Assembly (NCBI GenBank): GCA_945607605.1
Contig: CALYZE010000015.1
Span: 1 to 45,262, forward strand
DNA length: 45,262 bases
Direction: 5' to 3'
From: an uncultured Bacteroides sp.
Lineage (GTDB): Bacteria; Bacteroidota; Bacteroidia; Bacteroidales; Bacteroidaceae
Shown: positions 8,210-17,330 of the stretch, piece by piece
Layout: every line of letters starts with the position of its first letter
How positions within the stretch are numbered: position 1 is the first letter of the stretch
The notes under the pieces: generated by a model
Database searches by the model: none
What the model saw: only the letters and a program-made list of their open reading frames with translations
Told to the model about the DNA's origin: nothing
Translations under genes and position numbers: made by a program

Positions 8210-9949
8210 TTAATCAGCAAGTTTCATTTGCTTAAATTTATAGAAGCAAACCTCATCACGTAAATCACAGCTACGTCTCTCTGTACGAAACACTTTTTCC
8301 AAATGATAAGTTGCACCTAATACCTCAAGCATTTCTTCTTCTTGTTTCTCAGGAACCAGCACATAACCTTCACCTGTAGGATTCTCTTTTTCAAAATGCC
8401 TCATTCGATCATTCAAGTAATAGTTTGCACAATAGAAGCTCATAACCGAATAGGAGTAAACTGCGCCTTGTGGAATATAAACATTCACTCTATCTGCCAG
8501 GTTCTTATCTGACTTTACAGCTAGTACGGTAGGTTGATACACACCATCCAAAGATACGAACAAGCAAATCATACAACCCGCAATGCCATATAGTAAAGAG
8601 CGGTTATCAGCATGTGTTATAACCATACGCAATGCACATATTGCTGCAATCACAGGAAGTGAAATCAACATCCACTGAGGAATGGATAATGATACCTCTT
8701 CCAAGGCATACATGAAAGCTATATTTTCAGCAGCATGCCGTCCGGTTCCCCAAATGCTGTCGGGAATCATACCGAGGCGAACAACAATAAACACACTCGT
8801 CAACAACAATCCTAAAGCAGCAAAAATAACTGCACTAATTTTAAAAACTTTCGCTCCACGCTGTACCAGAGCCAACATATACTCAGCAATGAGCACTGCC
8901 ATAAACGGATAAATAGGAAGCAGATAAACACTACGTTTGCTTTTAGGCACACAATAGAATACGAAAATCACCACTATAGTCAGCCAAGTAAACAGCTGCA
9001 TAGGAGACTGATTCCGGAATTTTATCCATGCATTTTTCAGTCGTTGCACAAAATGCTCACCTCGTGGTAGAAAGCTCATTTTTGTCCATTTCAACTCGAA
9101 TAAGGAGATAAACAACACCAAAGTCCAAGGTATCCAACCCCAGATGAGTGTAAGGAAGTTATACCAAATAGAATTTTCATGAGATTCATAAGTCATCTTG
9201 TTCAGAAATCGTCCTGTATTCTCTTCAAGCATTAAATTTACAAAGTCCGTTCCACCTTGTTGATAAGCTGCCCAAAACCAGACACCCAAAGGAATAAGAG
9301 ACAGTAACCCAATGCCAGCCAATGAAAAGAATGCTTTAGCAAAGGAACGGCCACGTATCAACTGATACAGACCTATTACCAAACATGGGAAAACAGAACC
9401 TACCGGTCCTTTAGTCAATGAAGCACATCCCATCATAGCAATAGCTAACCAAGGTATTCCCCGGCACTCTTTTTCATCCCACCTATATAACAAACAGAGT
9501 GAAATCACAATCAATGATACCTGTAACATATCCAACCGGCAAGCAACTGCCGCACGGTGTACTTCAAAGGAAGATAGCAGAAGAATAGAAGTCAGAACAG
9601 CCGTTTTCACATCTTTACGTTTAGCTACGAATGCAAAGAACACTAACTGCATGGCTAAAAAAGACACAGCGGACGGAAGTCGGGAAGAAAACTCTGTCAC
9701 TCCTCCCAGAATCGCAGAAAAAGCAGCTATCGCCCAATAAAGAAAAGGAGGTTTATATGCAATATCAGTTCCATAATTAAGAGGAAGTATCCAATTTCCA
9801 CTATCCAACATAGAGAATGCAACGATTGCTTCACGTGGCTCTCCTTTGGAATAAAAGATCGTTTCTCCTAAAAAAGGAATAACCACAAGCGCACTTAACA
9901 GTGCTATAAACCAGAATGCTCTCTTTCTGTCTGACATATATCTATCCAT
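8210..9949 (-). CDS. ArnT/PMT-like integral-membrane GT-C glycosyltransferase
   Basis: This 579-residue protein has many transmembrane helices in its N-terminal two thirds. The first periplasmic loop carries GEPRE (residues 36-40), the acidic motif of the GT-C fold, and YKPPFLYWA follows, both typical of ArnT/PMT (GT83/GT39-like) enzymes. These take a sugar from a polyprenyl-phosphate donor and transfer it to lipid A or protein on the periplasmic side. The C-terminal about 100 residues form a soluble domain. A GtrA flippase and a polyprenyl-phosphate sugar synthase lie divergently just upstream, which fits one pathway. No aminoarabinose synthesis genes are in the window, so the sugar need not be L-Ara4N. 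The donor and acceptor are unknown. Confidence 0.82.
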   Translation of the reverse strand: MDRYMSDRKRAFWFIALLSALVVIPFLGETIFYSKGEPREAIVAFSMLDSGNWILPLNYGTDIAYKPPFLYWAIAAFSAILGGVTEFSSRLPSAVSFLAMQLVFFAFVAKRKDVKTAVLTSILLLSSFEVHRAAVACRLDMLQVSLIVISLCLLYRWDEKECRGIPWLAIAMMGCASLTKGPVGSVFPCLVIGLYQLIRGRSFAKAFFSLAGIGLLSLIPLGVWFWAAYQQGGTDFVNLMLEENTGRFLNKMTYESHENSIWYNFLTLIWGWIPWTLVLFISLFELKWTKMSFLPRGEHFVQRLKNAWIKFRNQSPMQLFTWLTIVVIFVFYCVPKSKRSVYLLPIYPFMAVLIAEYMLALVQRGAKVFKISAVIFAALGLLLTSVFIVVRLGMIPDSIWGTGRHAAENIAFMYALEEVSLSIPQWMLISLPVIAAICALRMVITHADNRSLLYGIAGCMICLFVSLDGVYQPTVLAVKSDKNLADRVNVYIPQGAVYSYSVMSFYCANYYLNDRMRHFEKENPTGEGYVLVPEKQEEEMLEVLGATYHLEKVFRTERRSCDLRDEVCFYKFKQMKLAD

Positions 9950-9966
9950 TTTTATGTTTTAGTGTG

Positions 9967-9974
9967 CAAAAATA
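9967..9974 (-). promoter_or_regulatory. -7 promoter element of the GT-C transferase gene
   Basis: The minus strand reads TATTTTTG, an exact TAnnTTTG match, 18 bases upstream of the ATG at 9949. Confidence 0.55.
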
Positions 9975-10070
9975 TAAATAAAAAGAGAAAGAAAAGCTTC
10001 TCCAACCGTTTATTCCATCATTTAACTAAAAACAAAACTGTCTTCATACATATTATTCTGTAACTATACC

Positions 10071-10078
10071 TAACTTTG
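10071..10078 (+). promoter_or_regulatory. -7 promoter element of the gtrA-like gene
   Basis: TAACTTTG is an exact TAnnTTTG match, 20 bases upstream of the ATG at 10099. With the element at 9967-9974 it makes a divergent promoter region between the GT-C gene and the gtrA-like gene. Confidence 0.55.
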
Positions 10079-10098
10079 CACCTCAATAAAACCAATCG

Positions 10099-10479
10099 AT
10101 GAAGTTAAAGCAACAAGAAATACCGGAATTTATCCGCTTTATCATAGTGGGCGTACTTGCTACCGCTCTCCATTATGGCATATACTTTATATTGCAATGG
10201 GGCATCAACGTGAACCTAGCTTATACCTTAGGATATATAGTCAGTTTCGTTGCTAACTTCTACTTGACTGCCTATTTCACTTTTAATCAGAAACCTTCTT
10301 GGGGAAAGGCTTTTGGCTTTGGCGGAGCACATTTGTTTAACTACCTACTACATATGGGTCTGCTGAATCTTTCTTTATGGCTCGGCATCTCTAAACCTTG
10401 GGCACCTATTCCTGTATTCCTAATTGCAATTCCTGTCAATTTTTTAATGGTTAGATATGTTTTCAAAAAGAAGGTTTGA
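10099..10479 (+). CDS. GtrA-family membrane protein (putative lipid-linked sugar flippase)
   Basis: This 126-residue protein has four predicted transmembrane helices and the GtrA-like pattern FIRFIIVGVLATALHYGIYF near the N-terminus plus a central YTLGYIVSFVANFYL. GtrA proteins are thought to flip polyprenyl-phosphate-linked sugars across the inner membrane. The next gene on the same strand (77 bases away) encodes the matching GtrB/DPM1-like synthase. The chain ends in a short basic tail (VRYVFKKKV). The pairing strongly supports the call; the sugar is unknown. Confidence 0.85.
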   Translation: MKLKQQEIPEFIRFIIVGVLATALHYGIYFILQWGINVNLAYTLGYIVSFVANFYLTAYFTFNQKPSWGKAFGFGGAHLFNYLLHMGLLNLSLWLGISKPWAPIPVFLIAIPVNFLMVRYVFKKKV

Positions 10480-10520
10480 CATTTTCTCCTCAAATTTATT
10501 CCATACTTCCACAAAAGTGA

Positions 10521-10528
10521 TATATTTG
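10521..10528 (+). promoter_or_regulatory. -7 promoter element of the GT2 gene
   Basis: TATATTTG is an exact TAnnTTTG match, 28 bases upstream of the ATG at 10557. The GT2 gene may therefore be transcribed on its own as well as with gtrA. Confidence 0.45.
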
Positions 10529-10556
10529 TGAAGTATTTGTCACACTCCTAAGAATA

Positions 10557-11507
10557 ATGAAAAAAGTTACCTTATTAATCCCTGTCTACAACGAAGAAGC
10601 CATGCTTCCTTCTCTCTATCAACGTTTGATAGCACTTGTCGACCGAAACAACACCTATGAATGGGAGATTTTGTTCATAAACGACGGGAGTAGTGACGGA
10701 ACCTTAGCCAGTCTTCGCCAATTAAGGCAAGCCGACAGACGGGTTAACTATGTAAATCTTTCGCGTAACTTTGGTAAGGAAATTGCAATGCTGGCTGGCT
10801 TCGATTATACCATAGGAGACTGCTGTGTGGTGATGGATGCAGATTTACAGGACCCCCCCGAGTTGGTAGATCAAATGCTGCAATATTGGGAAGAAGGCTA
10901 TGATGACATCTACGCCAAACGGCGCAATCGTGGTGAAGAAAGTTGGTTGAGACGTCGGCTGTCGCTGGCTTTCTACAAAATACTTCAAAAGATGAGCCGG
11001 ATAGACATTCTACCCAACGTGGGAGATTTCCGTTTATTAGATAGACGATGTATACTATCTCTCCGCCACCTGCGCGAACATGAACGATATACAAAAGGTC
11101 TATTCTGCTGGATTGGTTACCAGAAAAAAGGCATTGAATTTGATCGGGGAGATCGATTAGCAGGACACTCTTCATGGAGCTTTTTCAAATTACTAAATCT
11201 CGCTATTGAGGGAATAACCTTTTCTTCAACTGCTCCGTTACGCATTGCTACCGTATGTGGAGTTTTAGTTTCCTTCTCCAGCTTTATCTATGGCATCTAC
11301 TTCTTAATAAAAACCCTACTATACGGTGACCAAGCTGCAGGTTTTCCAACACTAATTGTAGTAATTCTCTTTTTAGGCGGTATCCAGCTATTTTCATTAG
11401 GCCTAATAGGCGAATATATAGGTCGAATCTTCAAAGAGACCAAAGGCAGGCCAACCTACATAGCATCAGATTATAATGAAAATAAATTAGGATATGACGA
11501 ACATTAA
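10557..11507 (+). CDS. GtrB/DPM1-like polyprenyl-phosphate glycosyltransferase (GT2)
   Basis: This 316-residue protein has an N-terminal GT-A domain with LIPVYNEE at 7-14, the nucleotide/metal motif DADLQDPPE at 94-102 and ERYTKGLFCWIG in the acceptor region. Two C-terminal transmembrane helices follow at about 228-250 and 262-290. This layout matches GtrB/ArnC/DPM1-type enzymes, which load a sugar from a nucleotide donor onto undecaprenyl phosphate on the cytoplasmic side. It is paired with the GtrA flippase gene and lies divergent from an ArnT-like transferase. Its TAA overlaps the stop codon of the convergent transporter gene by two bases, leaving no room for a terminator between them. The sugar specificity is not evident. 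Confidence 0.88.
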   Translation: MKKVTLLIPVYNEEAMLPSLYQRLIALVDRNNTYEWEILFINDGSSDGTLASLRQLRQADRRVNYVNLSRNFGKEIAMLAGFDYTIGDCCVVMDADLQDPPELVDQMLQYWEEGYDDIYAKRRNRGEESWLRRRLSLAFYKILQKMSRIDILPNVGDFRLLDRRCILSLRHLREHERYTKGLFCWIGYQKKGIEFDRGDRLAGHSSWSFFKLLNLAIEGITFSSTAPLRIATVCGVLVSFSSFIYGIYFLIKTLLYGDQAAGFPTLIVVILFLGGIQLFSLGLIGEYIGRIFKETKGRPTYIASDYNENKLGYDEH

Positions 11508-12463
11508 ACAGCTGCTTGTTCTTCTTTTTTTCTCTTTTTCCACAGTTGCCAGCTATTGATAATATTTTGCCACAATACATATGAGCCAGGCCCCACAGAA
11601 GAGAGAGGGTTAAGATACGTATATGCCATCCATATGGCAAGTATTGTATTTTTCTGTCCCAATGCTTGTCCACCACTGATACGTTCTTTGTAATGTCCTC
11701 CTATTCGTTTTCCCAAATAGAATTGTATACAGCAAGTCACCAATCCTACCAAAGCTATTAATACCTCCACCGCAACAGGAATATCACTATTTGCCAATGA
11801 GCGCACCGTTTGTCCTGAAACAATGGCTAGTGCCATCGTCCACAAATAAAAAGCAGCATCATGAAAGCGCAACAAGAAACGATGAATACTAGATAGATAT
11901 ACACGCAAGAACCAAGCTAAAAAGAAGGGGAATAGCAATAAAGGAAACACTTTACTTAGTATTTTTAAGAAGGCAGCAAAAAACGTAATATCTGCATGAG
12001 GTTCTACTAAAGGAAATACAAGTGGAACAGCAACCGCCGCTAAAAGATTGGACAATAAAGTATAAGTAGTTAAACTAGATGCACTCCCACCCAACTTACC
12101 TGTAATAACGGCTGCTGCAGTAGCAGTAGGGCAAATCAGGCAAACCATCGCAGCCTCAAACACTCCCCGATAAGTTTCTTCCATGGGTAAAAACACCAAT
12201 AATATTGCTACTACCAAACAAGAGACCATCTGAAACAACAACAACCATCCATGCCAAGATTTAGGTTTCAGTTCACTTAGTTCAATCTTACAAAAAGTAA
12301 GCAACAATTGAGCAAAAATCAGAGTTGGAGTCAAGAAAGCAACCAAACCATTCACATAAGGTTTGGCAGGAGCAAGACAAGGAATCTTTGCAAAAAAGAA
12401 ATATCCTAATGTGCCGGCAATCATTGCAAAAGGCAATGCCCAGTTCTTCAAAAAACGAAGAAT
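11504..12463 (-). CDS. Bile acid:sodium symporter-like (BASS/SBF fold) membrane transporter
   Basis: This 319-residue protein has about nine to ten hydrophobic segments. The motif LICPTATAAAVITGKLGGS in the middle and GQALGQKNTILAIW near the C-terminus resemble the two discontinuous-helix regions of the BASS/SBF (bile acid:Na+ symporter) superfamily. The substrate is unknown; homologs move organic anions and need not carry bile acids. An ATG-type start is chosen at 12463. An upstream extension to 12538 exists, but an exact -7 promoter element (12496-12503) falls inside it, so transcription would start after it. The C-terminus is basic (WKKRKKEEQAAV). Its stop overlaps that of the convergent GT2 gene. 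Confidence 0.65.
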   Translation of the reverse strand: MLRFLKNWALPFAMIAGTLGYFFFAKIPCLAPAKPYVNGLVAFLTPTLIFAQLLLTFCKIELSELKPKSWHGWLLLFQMVSCLVVAILLVFLPMEETYRGVFEAAMVCLICPTATAAAVITGKLGGSASSLTTYTLLSNLLAAVAVPLVFPLVEPHADITFFAAFLKILSKVFPLLLFPFFLAWFLRVYLSSIHRFLLRFHDAAFYLWTMALAIVSGQTVRSLANSDIPVAVEVLIALVGLVTCCIQFYLGKRIGGHYKERISGGQALGQKNTILAIWMAYTYLNPLSSVGPGSYVLWQNIINSWQLWKKRKKEEQAAV

Positions 12464-12495
12464 CATACCTATTCTATCTTTTAAATTACCTGCCA

Positions 12496-12503
12496 CAAAG
12501 TTA
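12496..12503 (-). promoter_or_regulatory. -7 promoter element of the SBF-like transporter gene
   Basis: The minus strand reads TAACTTTG, an exact TAnnTTTG match, 33 bases upstream of the chosen ATG at 12463. It argues against the longer N-terminus starting at 12538. Confidence 0.5.
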
Positions 12504-12670
12504 CAGATATTATCAGAAATATAAACCACAGAGACCAATTATTTAAAAATCCAACAAAATTTCAAATAGATAAAAGGAAGGAAAGGAAAAAGAAAGGCTA
12601 AATCCGATGAAAAAGAACGCAAAAAGCACAAAACTTGAAGTCAAAGCATCAGTTTTCTATAAATTTCTAC

Positions 12671-12678
12671 TACATTTG
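12671..12678 (+). promoter_or_regulatory. -7 promoter element of the amidase gene
   Basis: TACATTTG is an exact TAnnTTTG match, 14 bases upstream of the ATG at 12693, so the leader would be very short. Confidence 0.5.
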
Positions 12679-12692
12679 CAGCAATTTCCAAT

Positions 12693-13931
12693 ATGAAACT
12701 ATATAGACATTACATATTATCTATAAGCATATGCTTAGGGCTGCTTTTTTCTCCTTATTTTATTGGCAGCACTGAAGCCAGAGATTTTATTGTCGTGATT
12801 GATGCTGGGCATGGTGGGCATGATCCGGGTGCTGTCGGAAAAATATCTAAAGAAAAAAATATTAATCTGAATGTAGCATTAAAACTCGGCAAACAAATCA
12901 AGAATAATTGCCCTGATGTAAAAGTAATTTACACGCGCGATAGAGATGTATTTATCCCTCTTGACCGACGTGCAGAAATAGCAAACAATGCCAAGGCCGA
13001 TTTATTCATCTCTATACACACCAACGCATTAGCCCAGAATCGAACAGCAAAAGGTGCCTCCACATGGACGTTAGGTCTTGCTAAATCAGATGCTAACCTA
13101 GAAGTAGCCAAGCGCGAAAACTCGGTTATCTTATACGAGAGTGACTACAAAACGCGATATGCCGGCTTCAATCCAAATTCAGCAGAATCATATATTATCT
13201 TCGAATTCATGCAAGACAAATATATGTCTCAGAGTGTACATCTAGCATCGCTTGTGCAAAAACATTTCCGAAATACTTGCAACCGCACAGATCGTGGAGT
13301 TCATCAAGCTGGCTTTTTGGTGTTGAAAGCTAGTGCTATGCCTAGTATATTAGTGGAACTCGGATTCATTTCTACCATGGAAGAAGAACGTTTCCTCAAC
13401 ACAGAATCAGGAACTACATCCCTCGCTAACGGCATCTTCCGTGCCTTTCTTAGTTACAAGCGTGAACAGGAAATCCGTTTGAACGGGAGTAGCAACACTC
13501 TATTACCTGAAGAGATACCCGTCGCTGCAGAGATGGCGACAGTTGACTCCTCGACTTCGACACCCCAAAAAGAAAATACACCTCCCACAAAACCAAAATC
13601 AGTGAGCCAATCTCCTCAAAGAGAAGAAAATGTGGCTTCCACTCAAACAGAACAAGCTGGTATTGTGTTTAAAATACAGATAATCACTGCGTCACGCCCC
13701 TTAGCAAAGAATGATAAAAGACTAAAAGGGTTAAAAGACGTAGATTACTATAAAGAAGATGGAATCTATAAATACACTTACGGGACGTCACCAGACTACA
13801 ATAAGGTATTGAGAACCAAACGCAGCATTTCCACCCAATTCAAAGATGCCTTTATTATTGCATTTAAGAACGGTAAAAAGACAAATGTAAGCGCTGCCAT
13901 CAATGAGTTTAAAAAGAATAGAAACAAATAA
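12693..13931 (+). CDS. N-acetylmuramoyl-L-alanine amidase (Amidase_3) with C-terminal SPOR-like domain
   Basis: This 412-residue secreted enzyme cuts the amide bond between MurNAc and the stem peptide of peptidoglycan, a reaction used in daughter-cell separation. It has a signal peptide at 1-28 and an Amidase_3 domain from about 32 to 240. Zinc ligands are His40 (IDAGHGGHDPG), Glu54 (SKEKNINL) and His109 (FISIHTNA); the catalytic Glu is Glu222 (ILVELGFIS). A Thr/Ser/Pro/Gln-rich linker (about 260-320) leads to a C-terminal domain of about 85 residues starting FKIQIITASRP that resembles SPOR-type septal-peptidoglycan binding domains. The mlaD-like gene begins 14 bases downstream on the same strand, so the two form a probable operon. 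Confidence 0.93.
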   Translation: MKLYRHYILSISICLGLLFSPYFIGSTEARDFIVVIDAGHGGHDPGAVGKISKEKNINLNVALKLGKQIKNNCPDVKVIYTRDRDVFIPLDRRAEIANNAKADLFISIHTNALAQNRTAKGASTWTLGLAKSDANLEVAKRENSVILYESDYKTRYAGFNPNSAESYIIFEFMQDKYMSQSVHLASLVQKHFRNTCNRTDRGVHQAGFLVLKASAMPSILVELGFISTMEEERFLNTESGTTSLANGIFRAFLSYKREQEIRLNGSSNTLLPEEIPVAAEMATVDSSTSTPQKENTPPTKPKSVSQSPQREENVASTQTEQAGIVFKIQIITASRPLAKNDKRLKGLKDVDYYKEDGIYKYTYGTSPDYNKVLRTKRSISTQFKDAFIIAFKNGKKTNVSAAINEFKKNRNK

Positions 13932-13945
13932 CAACAAGATACATC

Positions 13946-14839
13946 ATGAAGTATATCACTAAGGAAGTTAGAATAGGTATTGCAGGTATAGCCGCCCTCT
14001 GCGTATTAGTATATGGCATCAACTACCTGAAAGGCATCAACATGTTCAAACCTTCCAGCTATTTCTACGTGAATTTTCAGAATGTCAATGGGCTGACTAA
14101 ATCAAGTCCGGTTTTTGCCGACGGTTTCCGTGTAGGTATTGTACGAGATTTATATTATGACTATACTCAACCCGGAAAAGTTGTTGCTGAAATAGATATT
14201 GATCCGGAATTACGAATACCCAAAGGTAGTACGGCCGAGTTGACCGCAGAAATGTTAGGTGGTGTCAAGATGAATTTATTACTCGCTAACAACCCACGTG
14301 AGAAACATCAGGTGGGCGACACGATTCCCGGTGCTCTTAACAATGGGATGATGGAAAAAGTAGCCAATATGATGCCGCAGGTGGAACAAATGTTGCCTAA
14401 GTTAGACTCCATCCTCACCTCTTTGAATACAATACTTGCTGACTCCTCCATTCCGGCGACTTTGCATAACGTACAAGATCTCACAGCCAATGTGGCGGTA
14501 ACCACCCGCCACCTGCAGACACTGATGAAGAATGATATTCCACAGCTAACAGGCAAGCTAAATACCATTGGAGATAACTTCATCCTAATTTCCAACAATT
14601 TGAAGGAGGTAAATTTTGCTGCAGCCATGCAAAAAGTGGATTCGACTCTGGCTAATGTAAAAATGATTACAGACAAATTGAATAGTAAAAATAACACGGT
14701 AGGGCTTTTATTTAATGACCCAGCTCTATACAATAATCTAAATGCAACAACATCCAATGCCGCAAGCCTACTAGAGGACTTAAAATCACACCCGAAACGC
14801 TATGTTCATTTCTCTATATTCGGCAAAAAAGAAAAGTAA
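13946..14839 (+). CDS. MlaD/MCE-domain lipid-transport protein
   Basis: This 297-residue protein is anchored by one N-terminal helix (about 10-28), followed by an MCE domain at about 38-115 with VNGLTKSSPVFADGFRVG and ELTAEMLGGVKMNL. A long helical region (about 125-280) follows. MCE proteins form hexameric rings that shuttle phospholipids between inner and outer membranes with an MlaEF ABC transporter. No mlaE or mlaF gene is next to it here; the partner transporter would be elsewhere. It follows the amidase gene by 14 bases. I see no clear hairpin terminator after it. Confidence 0.9.
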   Translation: MKYITKEVRIGIAGIAALCVLVYGINYLKGINMFKPSSYFYVNFQNVNGLTKSSPVFADGFRVGIVRDLYYDYTQPGKVVAEIDIDPELRIPKGSTAELTAEMLGGVKMNLLLANNPREKHQVGDTIPGALNNGMMEKVANMMPQVEQMLPKLDSILTSLNTILADSSIPATLHNVQDLTANVAVTTRHLQTLMKNDIPQLTGKLNTIGDNFILISNNLKEVNFAAAMQKVDSTLANVKMITDKLNSKNNTVGLLFNDPALYNNLNATTSNAASLLEDLKSHPKRYVHFSIFGKKEK

Positions 14840-15188
14840 AAAAAGTTTCTTATATATATTACATCTAAATAAGAGCGAGAAGTATGAATTGTAAGAAAAG
14901 CGCTCAATTACTCTATTTAGAGAGCGATAAAGAACTATTTTTCAGCAAATAAAAACCGTTAATTTTGCGCTAATTCCAAGTCTTAATAACTGATAAACAA
15001 AGCGTTAAACAAATGCAACAGGGCATCCAAGCACCCCTTTAACGTAAGGATTGATAAGTTGTTGAGAGTAAAGCTCTTATTCCTTTCTAGAAAAACACAA
15101 AAAAAAATACATTTGTTTTTCTCAAATAAGATTGCCAATTTTGCATTCGTAGAAGTTTTGCTTAATTAATAAATGTATTAGAGCCGTT
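14840..15188. other. Intergenic region upstream of dnaA
   Basis: This 349-base A+T-rich region contains no plausible gene. I looked for DnaA boxes (TTATCCACA-like) on both strands and saw none, so it does not look like a dnaA-linked replication origin. A small perfect inverted repeat CTCTA-TT-TAGAG lies near 14910. The dnaA promoter is at 15112-15143. Confidence 0.5.
15112..15143 (+). promoter_or_regulatory. dnaA promoter (-33 TTTG, -7 CAATTTTG)
   Basis: TTTG at 15112-15115 and CAATTTTG at 15136-15143 are 20 bases apart, the Bacteroides -33/-7 spacing. The -7 element has one mismatch to TAnnTTTG. The ATG is 46 bases downstream. Confidence 0.5.
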
Positions 15189-16586
15189 ATGAGTGAAATA
15201 AATCATGTCGCGCTGTGGAATCGTTGTCTTGAAATTATTAGAGACAATGTGCCGGAGCAGACATATAAAACATGGTTTCTCCCCATCATCCCTTTAAAAT
15301 ATGAGGACAAAACGCTGGTCGTACAGGTGCCCAGCCAGTTCTTCTATGAATTTTTAGAGGACAAATTTGTAGATTTGTTACGCAAAACCCTTTATAAAGT
15401 AATTGGTGAAGGGACAAGATTGATGTATAATGTAATGGTGGACAAGAGTTCCCGTCCGGAGAAAACGGTTAACTTGGAATCCACACATCGCACCATTATA
15501 ACTCCACAAAAATCGGCAACCAGCAAAGCAATTCCAGAAATACTTGTTCCGGAGCTTGATCCACATTTAAATCCGGAATACAACTTCGAAACATTTATTG
15601 AAGGGTATAGCAACAAACTTTCTCGCAGTGTAGCAGAAGCTGTTGCCCTTAACCCCGCTAAAACGATCTTCAATCCGTTGTTTCTATACGGAGCTTCCGG
15701 TGTAGGCAAAACGCATCTTGCCAATGCCATCGGAACCAAAATTAAAGAATTACATCCAGGGAAACGGGTACTATATGTATCTGCGCACCTATTTCAAGTT
15801 CAATATACCGATTCTGTACGTAACAACACGACTAACGACTTTATCAACTTCTATCAAACCATTGACATTCTGATTATCGATGATATCCAAGAATTTGCAG
15901 GCGTTACTAAAACGCAAAATACATTCTTCCACATCTTTAATCATTTGCATCAGAACGGTAAACAGCTTATTCTGACTTCAGACCGTGCCCCTATCTTATT
16001 ACAAGGTATGGAAGAGCGCCTCATTACCCGTTTTAAATGGGGAATGGTTGCTGAGTTGGAAAGACCGACCGTAGAACTTCGTAAAAACATTCTGCGCAAT
16101 AAGATACACCGTGATGGACTGCAGTTTCCATCGGAAGTCATCGATTATATCGCAGAGAACGTTGGCGACAGTGTACGTGACTTGGAAGGCATTGTTATTT
16201 CTATAATGGCACACTCCACCATTTATAACAAAGAGATTGATTTGGAGTTGGCGCAACGCATCGTACGTAAAGTTGTGAACAGTGAAAGTAAAACTATTTC
16301 TGTTGACGACATCATTCAAACCGTATGCAAGCATTTCAGTTTGGAAATAGCTACGATCCACACTAAATCAAGAAAGAGAGAAGTGGTTCAAGCCCGTCAG
16401 ATAGCCATGTTCTTAACCAAAAAATACACTGATTTTTCAACGGCTAAAATCGGAGCATTGATTGGTCATAAAGATCATGCAACCGTCCTACACGCTTGCA
16501 AAACAATTAAAGAACTGAGAGAGGTCGATAAATCATTCCGGGCAGAAATAGATGAAATTCAAGCAGCATTGAAAAAAAGAAACTAA
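15189..16586 (+). CDS. dnaA: Chromosomal replication initiator protein DnaA
   Basis: This 465-residue AAA+ protein binds DnaA boxes and melts the origin. Domain I is at about 1-85, with a variable linker from 86 to 130. The AAA+ domain has Walker A GASGVGKT (168-175) and Walker B IIDDIQ (229-234). The C-terminal helix-turn-helix carries the family signature as [15 protein letters not shown] (426-440), where the common form is GGRDHTTV. Length is normal for the family. It stands alone, 349 bases after the mlaD-like gene, with the convergent nitroreductase gene ending only 9 bases beyond its stop. Confidence 0.98.
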   Translation: MSEINHVALWNRCLEIIRDNVPEQTYKTWFLPIIPLKYEDKTLVVQVPSQFFYEFLEDKFVDLLRKTLYKVIGEGTRLMYNVMVDKSSRPEKTVNLESTHRTIITPQKSATSKAIPEILVPELDPHLNPEYNFETFIEGYSNKLSRSVAEAVALNPAKTIFNPLFLYGASGVGKTHLANAIGTKIKELHPGKRVLYVSAHLFQVQYTDSVRNNTTNDFINFYQTIDILIIDDIQEFAGVTKTQNTFFHIFNHLHQNGKQLILTSDRAPILLQGMEERLITRFKWGMVAELERPTVELRKNILRNKIHRDGLQFPSEVIDYIAENVGDSVRDLEGIVISIMAHSTIYNKEIDLELAQRIVRKVVNSESKTISVDDIIQTVCKHFSLEIATIHTKSRKREVVQARQIAMFLTKKYTDFSTAKIGALIGHKDHATVLHACKTIKELREVDKSFRAEIDEIQAALKKRN

Positions 16587-16595
16587 CGATTAGAT

Positions 16596-17330
16596 TCAAA
16601 ATCCCTGCTTTTTCATGGCTTTCCAAAGATTTTCAGACATCGCTTCACTATCTTTTTTCGTATAACGCACATCTGTAAAGACCTGAGCTAATGTTTCTTT
16701 CTGATTTTCCAAAATATACTGTTTGTTTTCAGGAAGTGATTCTTTGTAGGCATATAACCTGTCTATATCTTCAGGAGAATAATCATGATAAATTTCATCA
16801 TGCACAATGGCTTCCAAAGGCAGACGGTCTACTTGAGCAGGCTCTTCGGCAGGCCACCCTACGGTTACAGTTGTCAAGGGAAATACTAATTCAGGAAGTT
16901 CCAAAGTCTCAATAATCATTTGGGGATTATAAGTGGTTGTCCCTAAATAACAAAGCCCCAACCCTTTCTCTTCAGCAGCCACACAGAAAGTTTGGGCGGC
17001 TAATAGAGTATCTATTGCACCGGTTACAAACCATTCAAAATTATTGTAACCAGGTTCAGCTTTCCGTTGCTCACACCACTTGCTAAACCGCCTTAAATCA
17101 ACACAAAACGTAAGAACAACCGGAGCTGTTTGCACCATGGGTTGATTGAAATGCGAGGGAGCCAACTTTGCCTTACGCTCTGCATCACGCGTTACAATGA
17201 CACTGTATACCTGCATATTCCCTACTGTAGAAGCACGGAAAGAGGTTTCAAGCAAATCATTTAACAAATCAGAAGAAATATCTTTCTGCTGATATTTTCG
17301 AATTGTTCTTCTTTGTTTCAAGCTTTTCAT
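16596..17330 (-). CDS. Nitroreductase-family flavin oxidoreductase (NfsA/Frp-like)
   Basis: This 244-residue protein has an FMN-binding nitroreductase fold: N-terminal RRTIRKYQ (phosphate-contacting basic residues), ASTVGNMQVYSVIVTRD, the GAIDTLLAAQTFCVAAEEKGLG-type central helix and PLTTVTVGWPAE. The longer C-terminal tail (about 180-244) is like the NADPH-dependent NfsA/Frp group. The family reduces nitroaromatics, quinones or flavins with NAD(P)H; the natural substrate is not evident. It is a single gene, convergent with dnaA, transcribed from its own promoter at 17345-17352. Bacteroides nitroreductases of this family are of interest for activating nitroimidazole drugs, but that is not shown here. 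Confidence 0.85.
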   Translation of the reverse strand: MKSLKQRRTIRKYQQKDISSDLLNDLLETSFRASTVGNMQVYSVIVTRDAERKAKLAPSHFNQPMVQTAPVVLTFCVDLRRFSKWCEQRKAEPGYNNFEWFVTGAIDTLLAAQTFCVAAEEKGLGLCYLGTTTYNPQMIIETLELPELVFPLTTVTVGWPAEEPAQVDRLPLEAIVHDEIYHDYSPEDIDRLYAYKESLPENKQYILENQKETLAQVFTDVRYTKKDSEAMSENLWKAMKKQGF

